NCBI GenBank assembly: GCA_016946835.1
Contig: JACVTC010000048.1
Span: forward strand, 482,501 to 525,000
Length of the DNA: 42,500 nucleotides
Reading direction: 5' to 3'
Source: Neocallimastix lanati (nom. inval.)
Lineage: Eukaryota; Neocallimastigomycota; Neocallimastigomycetes; Neocallimastigales; Neocallimastigaceae
The notes under the pieces were generated by a model, which made no database searches, had not been told where the DNA came from, and was given only the letters and a program-made list of their open reading frames with translations. Positions 11,341 to 25,019 of the stretch are shown here, in pieces. Each line of letters begins with the position of its first letter. The first letter of the stretch is position 1. The position numbers were made by a program, and so were the translations under genes.

Positions 11341-12600
11341 ACAAATAAAAAATAAAGATATATATTTATATATTTAAGAGTAATATAAACATTTATAATG
11401 AAAAATATATATATATATTAAAAGTATACATATTAATTTATTATTTATTTGTATATTAATAATAATGAAAAAAAAATTAAAAAAAAAATAAGATTTTTAT
11501 ATATATCCATGCTATAAATTATACATTATAAATATATTTATTGTTAAATAAATATAAAATTCATGTATTTATAATAATACCAAAAAAAAAATAAAAAAAA
11601 TAAAATAAAATTAATTTATTATATTATATTTTAAATTTTATACAAATTAATTTTTAAAATTTTAATAATTAATAAAATATGATAACAAATTAATAATAAT
11701 TCAGAGAAGCAAGGGTTAGAAGTTAAATAGAGTAGTTCATTTTTAAAAATTTAATCGATAAATATAATATCAAAAAAAAAAAAAAAATAAAAAAAAATAA
11801 AAAAAAAAAATAAAAAAAAATAAAAAAAAAAAATAAAAAAAATTGAAAAAAAATAAAAAATAAAAATAAAATAAAAGTAGATAATGTTATTTATTTCTTG
11901 CTTGTTTGTTTGTTTGTTTGTTTGTTTGTTTGTAATGGGATAGAATATTTCTTCCAACGGCCTATCAAAAATCAAATATAAATATTTGAATAAAAAAAAA
12001 AAAATAAAGTAAATAAATTTAATAAATTTTATCATAATTAACAAAAAAATAAAAAAAAAAAAAGATTATTTACGGCCTATACCAACAAACAGATTATATA
12101 TATATATTTATATATTTATTAATTAATATAACTTTATAAATAAAAATAAAAAAATAAATATATATATAACATATATATATGAATCTATGCTAATTAAAAT
12201 AATGTTTTTTTTTTTTTTTTATTTTAATAATTAGTGATTTACTCACATATATTTGTATCATTAATGATAAATAGAAGTTTAATTAATTATAATTTTTTAT
12301 ATTTAACTATAGTTATAAAATTATAAAATTATATATATTTTAAATAATTTTGAGATAAATTTTATAACTACAATGAATTATACTATTTTTGATTCTAAAA
12401 TGTTCTATTTAAATTTATATATATTATACATAAGCATGGCATATTTATAAGACACTATAGAAAAAAAAAGATTCATATTATTAGTATAATATTTTATATC
12501 TTTACAAATTTTTTTGTTAAAACTTTTTTTTTTTTTTTAATTATATCATAAATATATATTAGGAAACCATTTGAAATTAACATATAATAAATAATTGAAT
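11341..12600. other. Gene-free AT-rich stretch
   Basis: No coding sequence is supported. It includes A-rich interrupted runs (11770-11870), an eightfold GTTT tract at ~11902-11932, two occurrences of the GC-containing word CGGCCTAT (11958 and 12073), and poly(T) runs at 12206 and 12524. Confidence 0.7.
11902..11932. repeat. (TTTG)n tetranucleotide microsatellite
   Basis: About eight copies of GTTT in a row, the only sizeable G-containing simple repeat in this part of the window. Confidence 0.93.
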
Positions 12601-12635
12601 AATAAATAATGAATAATTGAACATTAAATAATAAA

Positions 12636-13020
12636 AATAGTATTTATTAATACATAATAAATATATAAATATATATAAATAATAAAAAGAGTATTTATTA
12701 ATAAATAATAAATAATAAATAATAAAAAGAGTATTTATTAATAAATAATAAATAATAAAAAAGAAGTATTTATTAATAAATAATAAATAATAAATAATAA
12801 AAAGAGTATTTATTAATAAATAATAAATAATAAATAATAAAAAGAGTATTTATTAATAAATAATAAATAATAAAAGAGTATTTATTAATAAATAATAAAT
12901 AATAAATAATAAAAAGAGTATTTATTAATAAATAATAAATAATAAATAATAAAAAGAGTATTTATTAATAAATAATAAATAATAAATTGTAGTATTTATT
13001 AATAAAAAAAAGTATTTATT
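12636..13020 (+). repeat. ~40-bp minisatellite with GAGTATTTATTAATAAATAA core
   Basis: Core starts occur at about 12689, 12729, 12764, 12804, 12844, 12876, 12916 and 12956, with weaker variants at ~12638 and ~12994-13012. Spacing is mostly 40 bases, with shorter units (about 32-36) where the AATAAATAAT filler lost repeats. An inverted block of the same unit follows at 13254-13370, and two more copies lie at ~18438-18485. Confidence 0.93.
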
Positions 13021-13253
13021 AATAAATGAATATTAAATAAATGGAATAATAAATAATAAATATTATATTGAGACATTATCTTTAAATTCATTTAATTTTT
13101 TTTTAATCTTTCATGATTAAAAATTTTAATATTCTATCAAAGCTTAATTATTAATTAATGTACTTGAAAGCATTAATTAATAAATGTATCCAAATATGAT
13201 TTTATTTTTAAATTCTTATCATGATGCATTTTCTGTATAATAATAAAATAATT

Positions 13254-13370
13254 TATTTATTATTTATTAATAAATACTCTTTTTTATTATTTATTATTTA
13301 TTATTTATTAATAAATACTCTTTTATTTATTTATTATTTATTATTTATTAATAAATACTCTTATTAATTA
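13254..13370 (-). repeat. Inverted copies of the GAGTATTTATTAATAAATAA minisatellite
   Basis: Three units reading TTATTAATAAATACTCTT are the reverse complement of the array at 12.6-13.0 kb. About 235 bases of non-repeated sequence (13020-13253) separate the two arms. Together they form an inverted repeat that could fold into a long imperfect hairpin. Confidence 0.9.
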
Positions 13371-13820
13371 TTTATATATATATATTTATTATTTATAATT
13401 TATTTATTATTTATATATATATTTATTTATTATTTATTATTTATTTATTATATATATATTTATTTATATATATTTATTTATATATATATATATATTTATT
13501 TATATATATATATTTATTTATATATATATATTTATTTATATATATATATATTTATTTATTATTTATAATTTATTTATTATTTATATATATATATATATTT
13601 ATTTATATATATATTTATTTATTATTTATAATTTATTTATTATTTATATATATATATATATTTATTATTTATAATTTATTTATTATTTATATATATATAT
13701 ATATTTATTTATTATTTATAATTTATTTATTATATATATATTTATTTATTTATTATTTATTTATTCTTTTTATTATTTATTCAATTATTTATTATTCATA
13801 ATTTATTATTTATTATTTAT
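13371..13820. repeat. TA / TATTTATTATTTATAATTTATT composite tandem repeat
   Basis: Alternating TATATATA stretches and ATTTATTATTTATAATTTATT units recur through the region (for example at ~13387, 13556, 13619, 13663 and 13709). Unit length varies because the TA portion differs in each copy. Confidence 0.85.
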
Positions 13821-14489
13821 TATTTATTATTAATATGTAATGCTAATAAATAATATTAATATTATTAGTACTATTTAATATTATCTATTTAATGAATAAT
13901 ATTAAAAAGTAATACTAATAATAAAAAGAAGTTGATATTATATATGTCATCTTTTTTATAATGATCAATTTAAAACTTCCATATCATAGAATTCAATCAT
14001 TTAATAATAATTATATAAAATAAAACTCTTTAGAAAATTTTTTTTATATTTTTTTTATATTTTTTATTTCAATATTCTAATAATTACTTTATTTTATTTT
14101 TATTACCGTCAGTAGTACTTAATATTTTATTTTTTATATTTTATATATTTTTTTATTTTTTTATTATTTTTTTTATTATTTTTTTTAGTATTTTTTTTAT
14201 TATTTTTTTTATTATTTTTTTTATTATTTTTTTTATTATTTTTTACTTGTCTTATTTGTTTTATATTTTATTTTATTTTATAATCATTTTTTATTTTATT
14301 TTTAGTTAATTGTTACTTATCGCTTTTTTTATGATAATTAATTTTTCTATTCATTAATTTTTTAATTTCTCTCTTCATTTCATTTGTTATCAATTTAAAT
14401 TAAAAAAAAATTTTTTTATTATGATTATAATTAATAAATAATTAAATAATAAACAATACATAAATATATAATAAATTAATAAATAAATA

Positions 14490-14681
14490 AATTATATTAA
14501 TTAAATTAAAAAATTAATAAATAAATAATTCAGTACTAATTAAATAATAGTAAATAAATAATAATAAATAAATAATAATAAATAAATAAATAAATAAATA
14601 AATTAAATTAAAAAATTAATAAATAAATAATTCAGTACTAATTAAATAATAGTAAATAATATAATAATAAATTAATAATAA

Positions 14682-14690
<9 letters not shown>
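14490..14690. repeat. 102-bp tandem duplication containing ATTCAGTACTAATTAAATA
   Basis: The block AATTAAATTAAAAAATTAAT plus the following ATTCAGTACTAATTAAATAG occurs twice. The CAGTAC words lie at 14531 and 14633, giving a 102-base period. The filler between copies is AAT/AAAT simple sequence. Confidence 0.9.
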
Positions 14691-14713
<23 letters not shown>

Positions 14714-16289
14714 ATTTAATTTAAAATAAATATATAATAATGATTAAAATAATACATAATTATTAATATTTATATTTATTCTATAAATTATTAAAGAATG
14801 GATAGATAGTATAACATATATTATATAATAATCTATCATTATGTATTACTATGATAGTTAAATTTCGTTAAATTCATAACTCTACATGATAAAAAAAAAA
14901 TTATGAATATAAAACATATTAATAAAATGAAATGATTTATATATTTAAAATAAATAAAAAAATAAAAAAAAAAAAATGAAATAGAATGAAAAAGATATTG
15001 GAACCTGAACTTATTAAATATAAAAAAAAGATAAAAAAGGTAAATACCTTTCATCTACAGAAATATAATTATTATTTTTTCAATTTATAAAAATTATATT
15101 AAATAATAATAATTGGTTTTATTATTATTTATTATTTATAATCTATTATCTATTATTATTATTAATTTTTTTTTTAAAAAAAAAGTAAACTTCAATGATG
15201 ATATTCATATATCGATATTCATATTATTATATATTTATTTATTTATCAATTTTTTTTTATATAAGACATTTAAATGAAATTTTCAAAATGAAAAAAAAAA
15301 GAAATATTTATATTTATTATTTATTAACCTTATTTGATGTTGTCATTCTCATGCAAATATTAACTTCTTTCAATCTTAATTTTGGTCATTTATGGTTATA
15401 ATAAAGTGTCTTTATTATCATTCAATAATTTGAAGGAATAGTTTATTTATTACAACTATCTATCTTTCTATCTATCTATATATATAAACATTTTAGATAA
15501 TAAAAATATTTATTTTTTTATTTATATATAAAAACTTTTTTTTTTTTGCTATTTATTTCCATTTTTTATTATTTATTTATATATTTATTGATTATTATTA
15601 TTATTTTTATTTTTTTTATTTATTTATTAATTATTATTTTTATTTTTATTTTTTTTATTTATTAATTATTAACCATTTATTTTTTATAAATCCACTTTTC
15701 TTTATTTGGCATTTAAAATTCATTCATATTATACAATATTCCAATTCTATCGTTTCTGCTGTGATCATCCAATTTTATTTATTAATGGAGTTCTTACGGA
15801 ATTTTTTTTTTTTTTTTTTTTTGTTTTGTTTTGTTTTTTCTTTCTTTTTAGATAGACCGCTATTTCATAAAATATGAAAATTTATATGGTATATAAAATA
15901 AAATAATCATTTATTATATAAATATATAAATAGATGAAATATAAATAAATAAATAAATAAATTAATAAATATATATATATATATATAATAAATAAATAAA
16001 TCTATAATAATAAATAAATTGATTAGTAGAACGATATGGGATAAAAAATTTAGTTTTTATTTATTTAATAAGCTGGTATCAACTTATTAATTTACAATTA
16101 TTTAACTATTTTATTAGATATCTATCCATTCACTTATATTATTCCACTATTAAACGTTTTATATCCAATAACAAATTTCAATTAAAAATTATGTATTTTG
16201 GAACAGACCGTTTTTATATTTATTTATATAATTCTATAATAACAATTTAAAATCATAATTATTTTTACTATATTTGGAAAGATCTCTAT

Positions 16290-16395
16290 ATTAATATTTT
16301 TTATATATTAATATTTTTGTATATTATATTAATATTTTTTATATATTATATTAATATTTTATATATATTAATATTTTATATATATTAATATATAT
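16290..16395. repeat. TTAATATTTTATATA tandem repeat
   Basis: Units of about 15-24 bases, each built on ATTAATATTTT plus TATATA, are repeated about six times with variable spacing. Confidence 0.8.
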
Positions 16396-16600
16396 ATATT
16401 TTTTCTAATGAATAAAAAAATAATTAAATAGTTAAATATTAATGGAGAGAATTATCAATAATTAATCATAAAATTTTATAACATGGATTTGAAATGGGAT
16501 TTGATATTTAGATTTAGATTAACTAACTATTTAAGCTTTTTTATTTTTTTTATTTAAACAACTTTTTTTTTTTTTTTTATTTTTTTTTACCTTTAAAAGT

Positions 16601-16631
<31 letters not shown>

Positions 16632-16727
16632 TATTATTTTTTTTAATCAAACCATTTAACATAGATTTTAACGTTTAATTCAATAGAAATATTCTAACTA
16701 CTATGAATAATAATAATAATAGTTTTA

Positions 16728-16762
<35 letters not shown>

Positions 16763-17782
16763 TTTTATTCTTTAAAATATTTTTTTTGTATAAAATAGAA
16801 TATTGATATATAGAATACAAAGATATAAAATAAATATATTAATATATGAATAAGCAGCTATTTTAATTTATGATAGGATTATTTAAACTTTATTTTTATT
16901 TTTAATTTAAATTATTATGATATGATATTTTTATTATAAAATTAGAATATTTTAAATTTTATCTGAAAATTTAAGATTATAATAAAACTTTATAGAGTCA
17001 TTTGAATTAATTTAATATTTTTATAATAATTATAATAGATGATTAGTTGTTGTATGATTTTAAGGTAAAAATAATCATTTGTAATATAATAAAAATAAAT
17101 AGTACAATAACATAAAATAACAACAGCAATAATAATAATTTCAATGATGACAATAAAAAGTAATAAAAGAAAATGAAATAAATAAGAATAAAGGGTAAAA
17201 AGATATGAAAATAATAATATTTATAATTTTAAATTTTAATGTTGACATAATAACAATAGTATAATTATTATTAATTAATATACTATTAGTTAGTATAAAT
17301 ACTATTAATTAATACTATTATTTAAAGTCTATTTTCTTTTGTATACAATCATCCCTTGAAGTAGGAATCAAACTGAATTTATATGATAATTTATTTGTTT
17401 TTATTATATTTTTATACACAGTCATTATATAGATCATTCTTTTTTATTAATATCAATAATAATAATAATATTATTATTATTATAATTATTATTGATATTA
17501 TTATTATTCATTGTTAACCGTTAATTTCTTATTTAATAATAAAAAACCTTCGGTCTATAATTTTTAATAATATTTAATAATTTATTTATTTATTGATTAT
17601 TAATTATTTAAAATTATATATTATTTAAATTTTTTTTTTCCTTTTTTATATATTTTAATATATTATTAGTTTGTATTATTTTTTTGTTTCCTTTTTTTTT
17701 TTTGTGTCTGTTGTTTACTTGTTTTTCCAATACAGAAGTAAAAATGGAAAAAGATAAGGGAAGGAAATCTCCTTTAAATTAA

Positions 17783-18000
<218 letters not shown>

Positions 18001-20222
18001 CATTCTATTAGGAAAATGGATTATTCATTATAAATATCAATTTACGTGGCGTAACAAAGAGCGGCCTATCCAACCTTCTATTTAAATAAATTAATATAAG
18101 AATATATAAATTAAAATAGAAGATAACTTATTATAATATGTTTTCTATAATAAAATCTACTAATTATTAATTTATAAAGTTTTTAATTTAGTGTAAAATT
18201 TTTTATTTTAATTAAACTTTTTTTAACTATAAATTCTATAAATTAATATAAACTAATTAAAATAAGGAAATATAAGGGAATATATTGAACAATACACATA
18301 AATAAATTGTCCTTTTTTTTATTTTAATTGAAATAAAAAAAAAAGATTAACTATAAATTAATAAATTAAAATTAAATAAATAATAAATAATTAAATAATA
18401 AATAAATAAATAAATAAATAATAAATAAATAAGTAATAAATAATAAAGAGTATTTATTAATAAATAATAATAAAGAGTATTTATAAATAAATAATTAAAT
18501 AATAAATAATTAAATAATTGAATAAATAATAAATATTATTATAATTATTATAAGTAATAATAAATAAAAAAAAAAGGAAATGAAATTTTTAATATACCAA
18601 GAAAAAATTTTTTTTTAATTATATATATTTAAATTATTATGGAAAAAATTTTTTATTTTTTATTTTTTTTATTTTAATAATTAATAAAAAAGATAAAAAA
18701 AAAATTTTTTTTTTCTTTTTTTAATTTATTAAATCATTTAAGATTATATATTTTAGATTATTTTAATAATCATTAATCATTAATCATTATTCATTAATTA
18801 ATAAAATTATTTATTTAAAATATTAATTATTGTTGGGCATTTTTTTTTTCTTTTTTCTTTTTTCTTTTTTAAATTTATATGTTTTATTTTTTTTATTTAT
18901 TTTCATTTTTCATTTTTTTTTATTTATTTCTTTAACGTAAAGCTTCTTTTTTTTTTTTTCTTTTTTTTTTTTTCTTTTTATTTTTTTTAACAATAATAAT
19001 TTATTTATTTAAGTGCTCAAACTATTATTTACATATCTTCAATTTAACAATAACAATTTAAATATTAAAAAAACTTAAAATATATATAACTTTTTTTTTT
19101 TTTCTTTTTGAAATTTAAAAAATAAAGTTACTTTTGATAGTGTAATTGTTCACTACTATCCTTTTATCATTTATTATTATAACAAAACTTTTAATAAAAA
19201 AAAAACAAAAAAAAAAAAAAAAAAAAAAAAAAGAAAAGAATATATAATAGTTAAACTTAGAAATTATAATGAATAATATAACGAATAGTATATATTATTA
19301 AAAAAATAAAAAATAAAGATACAATAAAAACAACAATAACTAAAAGACAAAATAAAATATAGAAAGTGAAAAAAAAAAAAAAAACTATTAATATCCTTTT
19401 AATATTGTTTTTTCATTAATATTAAAAAAATATTTGTATTTTGCATAAAAATAGAAACAAAACAAAATAAAAAACAAAAAATATATTTATCTTAATACTA
19501 AAATATAAAATAATAACAATAATACATAAAAAAAAAAGTAGATATATAAAAAAGAAACATATCTTAAATATCAAAATTTAAGTAATACCATTAACATATA
19601 AAAAAGAAGATAAAAAAAAAAAATAAAAAACTATATAATATATATATAGTTTTCTCTATATCATAATATTCTTAATAATTATAATAATAAGGTGAAACTT
19701 ATTATATATAAGATTATTTTCATCAATAATTAATTATAAAATTATTAAATATTGAAATATATATATATATATAAAATTATTCTTTATTTATAACCAAAGT
19801 AATATGAATATTAACTAAAGAAAAAAAAAAATTGAAGACAATTTTATTTATATAATTATTAACCAGAAATGTTAATTGGAACACAATAGAATAAAAAAAA
19901 AATTCTTTAAAATTTTTTTTACTTTTTATTATTGATACCCTTTCAATTCAAGTAAAAATAATATAGAAAGAAATAAGAAAAAAAAATACATATTTCTAAT
20001 AGAATAACAAAGAGTAAAAATAATATTAGTAAGTAAAGTAAGAAACTATTTTTTTTTTTTTTTTTTTTTTTATTTCATTTATTATTACATTTAAAATATT
20101 ACATATAAAAGTAATGAAATTATAAAGATTAATAAAATAAAAAAAAAATACTATGAAAATAAAAAAAAAGAAAAGAAAAGAAAAAATTAATAAAAAAGTT
20201 TAAGTAATAATTAATAATATAG

Positions 20223-20253
<31 letters not shown>

Positions 20254-20937
20254 ACTTTAAAGTTTTTTTATATTTTATAGCTTCAATAATTAATAGTTTA
20301 AAAAGTGCGGCAGAAACATATAGAATAGAATATATATTTATTTAATGATTTTATAATAAAATAAAAAAAAAAATTTTTTTTTTTTTTTTTTGCTTTATTT
20401 AATATTAAAAATTTTTTTTTTTTAATTTATTAATATCAAAAAATTATAATTATTTTAATTTAACTTATTAATAAACAATAAAATAATATAAATAAATATA
20501 TTAATAAATATATTAATAAATATATTATATATTTCATTTGAATTAGATATATTCAATAATTGTATGAAATATAGTTATTTGTATATATGTGAAAAAAAAA
20601 AAAAAAAAAAAAAAAAGAAAAATAATAAAGTTTAATTATAATTAATAATATAGTAATAGTATTATAATTATAATATTAGATAAGAATAATAGTGATAAAA
20701 TATTAATATATTTTTATTTTATTTTATTTTATTTTTTTTTTCTTTTTAAATATATATATATATATTTTTTTACCGTTTTACTTAATAATTATTTAAAAAA
20801 GAATAGTAATATAGAAACAGAAGATTCCATATTAAAAAAAAAAAAGAAATAATTTAAAGATAAAGAAATACATAGGAAAAATTTTTAAAAAAAAAAAAAA
20901 TAGAATAAAATATAATATAATAAAAAATTAGAAAATT
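18001..20937. other. AT-rich region upstream of the zinc-finger gene
   Basis: No coding sequence is supported. It contains a third CGGCCTAT word at 18062, two GAGTATTTATTAATAAATAA-type copies at ~18438-18485, and several poly(A)/poly(T) runs. From ~19150 to 20937 the plus strand is A-rich with scattered GAA/AAG, the composition of a long 5' leader. The transcription start cannot be placed. Confidence 0.6.
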
Positions 20938-22401
20938 ATGGACTTATTTAATTCCAATGGGGATTATTATATTCCAGGCGGTTTGCTACCTTCTCCTTCT
21001 TCAAATCTCTTTGAAAGAAGTATGGGAGCTCTCGTCTCCACCTTAAAAAATAATATTTCTCAAACGACCCAGGTTCTACCTTCTTCTTTTTCATCTGTTC
21101 CACCTTCACTACAACAACTCCAACAGCCACAACAACAATTAATAGTACAACCTTCACTACAACAACCACAACCACAATCACAACAATTAATAATGCAACC
21201 TTCACTACAGCTTCCTCAACAACAGCAACAACAGCAGCAGCAACAACAACAACCATTACCATCTCAATTTTCTTCTCAAGGAAATATATTATCTAATTCA
21301 TTAAATTCTCAAACCATCATACCCCCAACAACAACTCCTCTGAATAATGTATCCACCCTCTATCAAAATAATTTCATAATCACTCCAATAAATCCTCAAC
21401 AACCTCAACAACCCTATGGTCAAAATACATCAATTAGTCCATATGAAACTACCTCAAATCTTAACCCTATACCAACAAATAATATACCAAATCAACAATT
21501 AAATGCTCTTAATACCATTCAACAACAAAGTTTTAAACCAGCTTTAGATTATATTGTTGGCTCATTTATGGATTCTATGGAATCAATAAACGAAAAATTA
21601 AATACTCAAAGTAAGTTTTCTTTGGATCCTAACATGAAAGTAGTCTCCACAAAATCTTCTACTTCTACTTCAAATCAATCTAAAATAGATTATAATTCTA
21701 ATATGTTATTTCTTTTCCCTCCAAATCAAAAAATGTCTATTTCTACTCCCCATCAAGGACTTCCACTTCAGTCATCACAATTACAACCCCAACCCCAACC
21801 CCAACCACAATTTCAACTTCAACAACCACAACCCCAACCTCAACCTCAACTACAGCAACAACCATTACAACAACCATTACAACAACCACAACCTCAACCA
21901 CAACCTCAACAGGAATCACAATTTCAACTTCAACAACCACAACCTTCATCTCAACTTCAAAATAAAAATTTTTCTCAAACATTATCCTATTCTTCCATCA
22001 CTCCTGTGTCTGGATCTGGATCTGGATCATTATGCAATCCTCCTTCTGTAGCTACAGTCAATCTAGGGTCAAGTCAAGCTTCAAAAACTATGACCATGAT
22101 TATGGGTCCTCCAGCTCCTACGAATAAATCGCATCGTCCTAAAGCTAATCAAAATTTAAGAATTCAAACAAATATAGATTCGATCAGTCCTCCTCTTTCT
22201 CTCACAGTATCTAATACTTCCCCTAATGTCACTACATTAAATTCAAATCCAAATTTAAATTCAAATACTTCATCCACACTAACTATGATGACTAATGTTT
22301 CTAAAGATAAAAGTACTCTTAATCAACCACCTTCAGCTTCATCAGATATTCATCTTATTTCTCCTACTACTTTTAATACCCAACCTCAACAACAATTTCA
22401 A

Positions 22402-22432
<31 letters not shown>

Positions 22433-24987
22433 AACCTCAGTTTAATACACAACAATCGATTCAACCTTCTCCTGCATTATCCACTGATAATGGTCATATC
22501 TCTAACGGTTTACCTAATAATAATAAATATCAACTTTCTCCTCTTTCTAATATCAATCAAATTTATCCATCCCCACGAATGCAAACAATAGCCATTTCCC
22601 CTTCCCCAGCAATGCAAAATGATCCAAGACATCATCCTTCCCCACTCATTCAAAATAAAATCATTCAAAATCAAAATCCAATGATTCAAAATTCTATTCC
22701 TCAGCCCCATCTTATTCAATCACAACAATCAAAACAACAGCAACAATCACAATCCCAAAATGTTTCATCCTCTATATTATTTAATAATACTAATACTAAT
22801 ACTAATATTAATACTAATACTAATACTACTAATACTAATACTACTAATACTAATACTAATACTAATAGCAACAACAGCAACAACAATAATAATACTGGTA
22901 TTAATACTAATATCAATACTAATATCAATACTAATAATAATATTAATATTAATGTCTCATCGATTCCAATCATTCAACAACAAATTCAACAGCAACTCCC
23001 TGCTAATCAAGCTCAATTTCAGTCTCAAACTATTCTTAATAATTATCAAGGTAATACTATTTCTCAACAAGGCGCCAATCCAACGTCTTTTGTTCCTCAA
23101 AATCAAGCTATAGTTCAACCTCCCTCTTCTTTCATCCCTCAAAATCCTAATCTTCATCCCTCTCAAATTCAAATTCAACAACAACAACAACAACAACAAC
23201 AACAACCACAACAACAACCACAACCACTACAACAACAACCTTCTTATTATACGGTAGTCAATATGAATAATCAATATCCCCCTCAAAACTCATCTACATT
23301 TCAAGGACAACCATCTAAAGTTCATTACCATATTTCACCTATGTCATCTCAATCCGTTCTTCTCTCATCTAATAATTCAAGTGGAAATACTGGTACAGGT
23401 ATGAATATGAATATGAATATGAATATGAATATGAATATGAATTCAAATTCAAATTCAAATAGGATGACCTTTAAGAATGTTAACACTGGAATCTTATCTC
23501 CTGAATCTTTATCTTCCTCTTCCAATCTCAATCCTTCGTATTCTTCTTCTACTTCTTCCTCTTCTTCATTACATACAAATACTGGTGTAATGCTCTCATC
23601 TTCAAATTCAAATTCTGGTCAGGTTCCAGGTCAAGTTCCTCCTCTTCCTCCTCCTCAACCTCAAAATATTTTTACAAATTATTTTCCAAATGCTTCTGCT
23701 AACGCTAATACCAACACTGCCAATATTGCTACTGCTAATGCTGTGGTAGCCACTGTTCCTACTCCTTTGAATACAAACCAACTTGTTTTACCAAATAAAA
23801 TATCATCCAATCCTACTCATAGTAGTACGGGAAATCTCACCACTTCTGATTCGACAAAAATCATTTCCAAGGGTAAAACTACTTCTAACCCTTCATCTTC
23901 CACCACTACTACCACTACCACCACTACTACTACCGCCGCCACCACCACTTCTACCACTTCTACTTCTACTTCTACTTCTACTACCACTAGTACTACTACC
24001 ACTACTACTAAGGCCTCAACCTCTACCACTACCACTTCTACCGCTTCAGCCAAAGCTTTAGCTAAAGCAAAATCTAAACTGGAACGTTATAAATCTATTA
24101 CGGATAAGCGTAAACCATTTCATTGTGATCTCTGTCCTCAAACGTTCAGTAGAAGTCATGGTAAGATATATATATATATATTTTTTTTTTTTTATTATTT
24201 GTACGAAATATAAAATATAAAATATAAAATATAAAATATAAAATATTAAATATAAAATATAAAATATAAAATATAAAATATAAAATATAAAATATAAAAT
24301 ATAAAATATAAAATATAAAATATAAAATATAAAATATAAAATATAAAATATAAAATATAAAATATAAAATATAAAATATAAAATATAAAATATAAAATAT
24401 AAAATATAAAATATTAAATATAAAATGTAAAATATAAAATATAAAATATAAAATATAAAATATAAAATATATAAAATATAAAATATAAAATATAAAATAT
24501 AAAATATAAAATATCAAATATCAAATATTAAATGTATAATATTATATATATTAGATTTAAAACGTCATCGATATATTCATACAGGAGTTAAGCCTTTTAA
24601 ATGTGAAAAATGTGGTAAAAGGTAATAAACAAGTTTAAAAGTAGATTATAATAATATAATAATAATAATAATAAAATAAATAAAATAATATGGATAAAAA
24701 ATAAATAAGAAATACCAAAAGTAAAATAAAAAAATTAAAATAAAATAATATAGATAAATATTAAATAGGAAATACTAAAAAGAAAAAAAGAAAAGCATAG
24801 AATAAAATATATATATATATATATATATGATATAATAATATATAATCAATTATTAATGTCAATTAATATTAATAAATATCAATTTACTTATTTTATACAT
24901 ATATATAATTTTTTTTTTCTAATCATAGCTTTTCAAGACGTGATGCCTTAACTCGACATTCTCGTGGTGAAATTGTAAATATATTAA

Positions 24988-25019
<32 letters not shown>

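Larger units (their letters stand above)
13821..17780. other. Long gene-free AT-rich stretch
   Basis: I see no supported gene. Contents are short tandem repeats: a ~16-bp TTATTATTTTTTTT unit at ~14155-14245, a 102-bp duplication at ~14490-14690, and a TTAATATTTTATATA tract at ~16290-16395. Scattered ATT triplet runs lie at 16601-16640 and 16731-16762. Slightly more complex patches (15700-15800, 17330-17400, 17690-17770) give no recognisable protein in any frame I tried. The short frames at 14839-15054 and 15195-15401 are hydrophobic low-complexity translations. Confidence 0.7.

Noticed and set aside
11751-12044. 97-codon minus-strand frame
   Set aside because: Phe/Ile-rich translation of interrupted poly(A) with a TTTG repeat; no domain.
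21743-24061. Several poly-Val, poly-Leu and Ile-rich frames on both strands
   Set aside because: Out-of-frame shadows of CAA, AAT, ACT and TCT triplet tracts in exon 1 of the zinc-finger gene.
24161-24213. Read-through end of the zinc-finger first exon (1091-residue product)
   Set aside because: The extension is translated intron; splicing at 24160 completes two zinc fingers, so the read-through is not the real end.
24146-24517. 123-codon minus-strand frame of FYILYF repeats
   Set aside because: Translation of the intronic AAAATAT array.
24208-24530. Possible interstitial telomere repeat
   Set aside because: AAAATAT has no G-rich strand and lies inside an intron with conserved boundaries.
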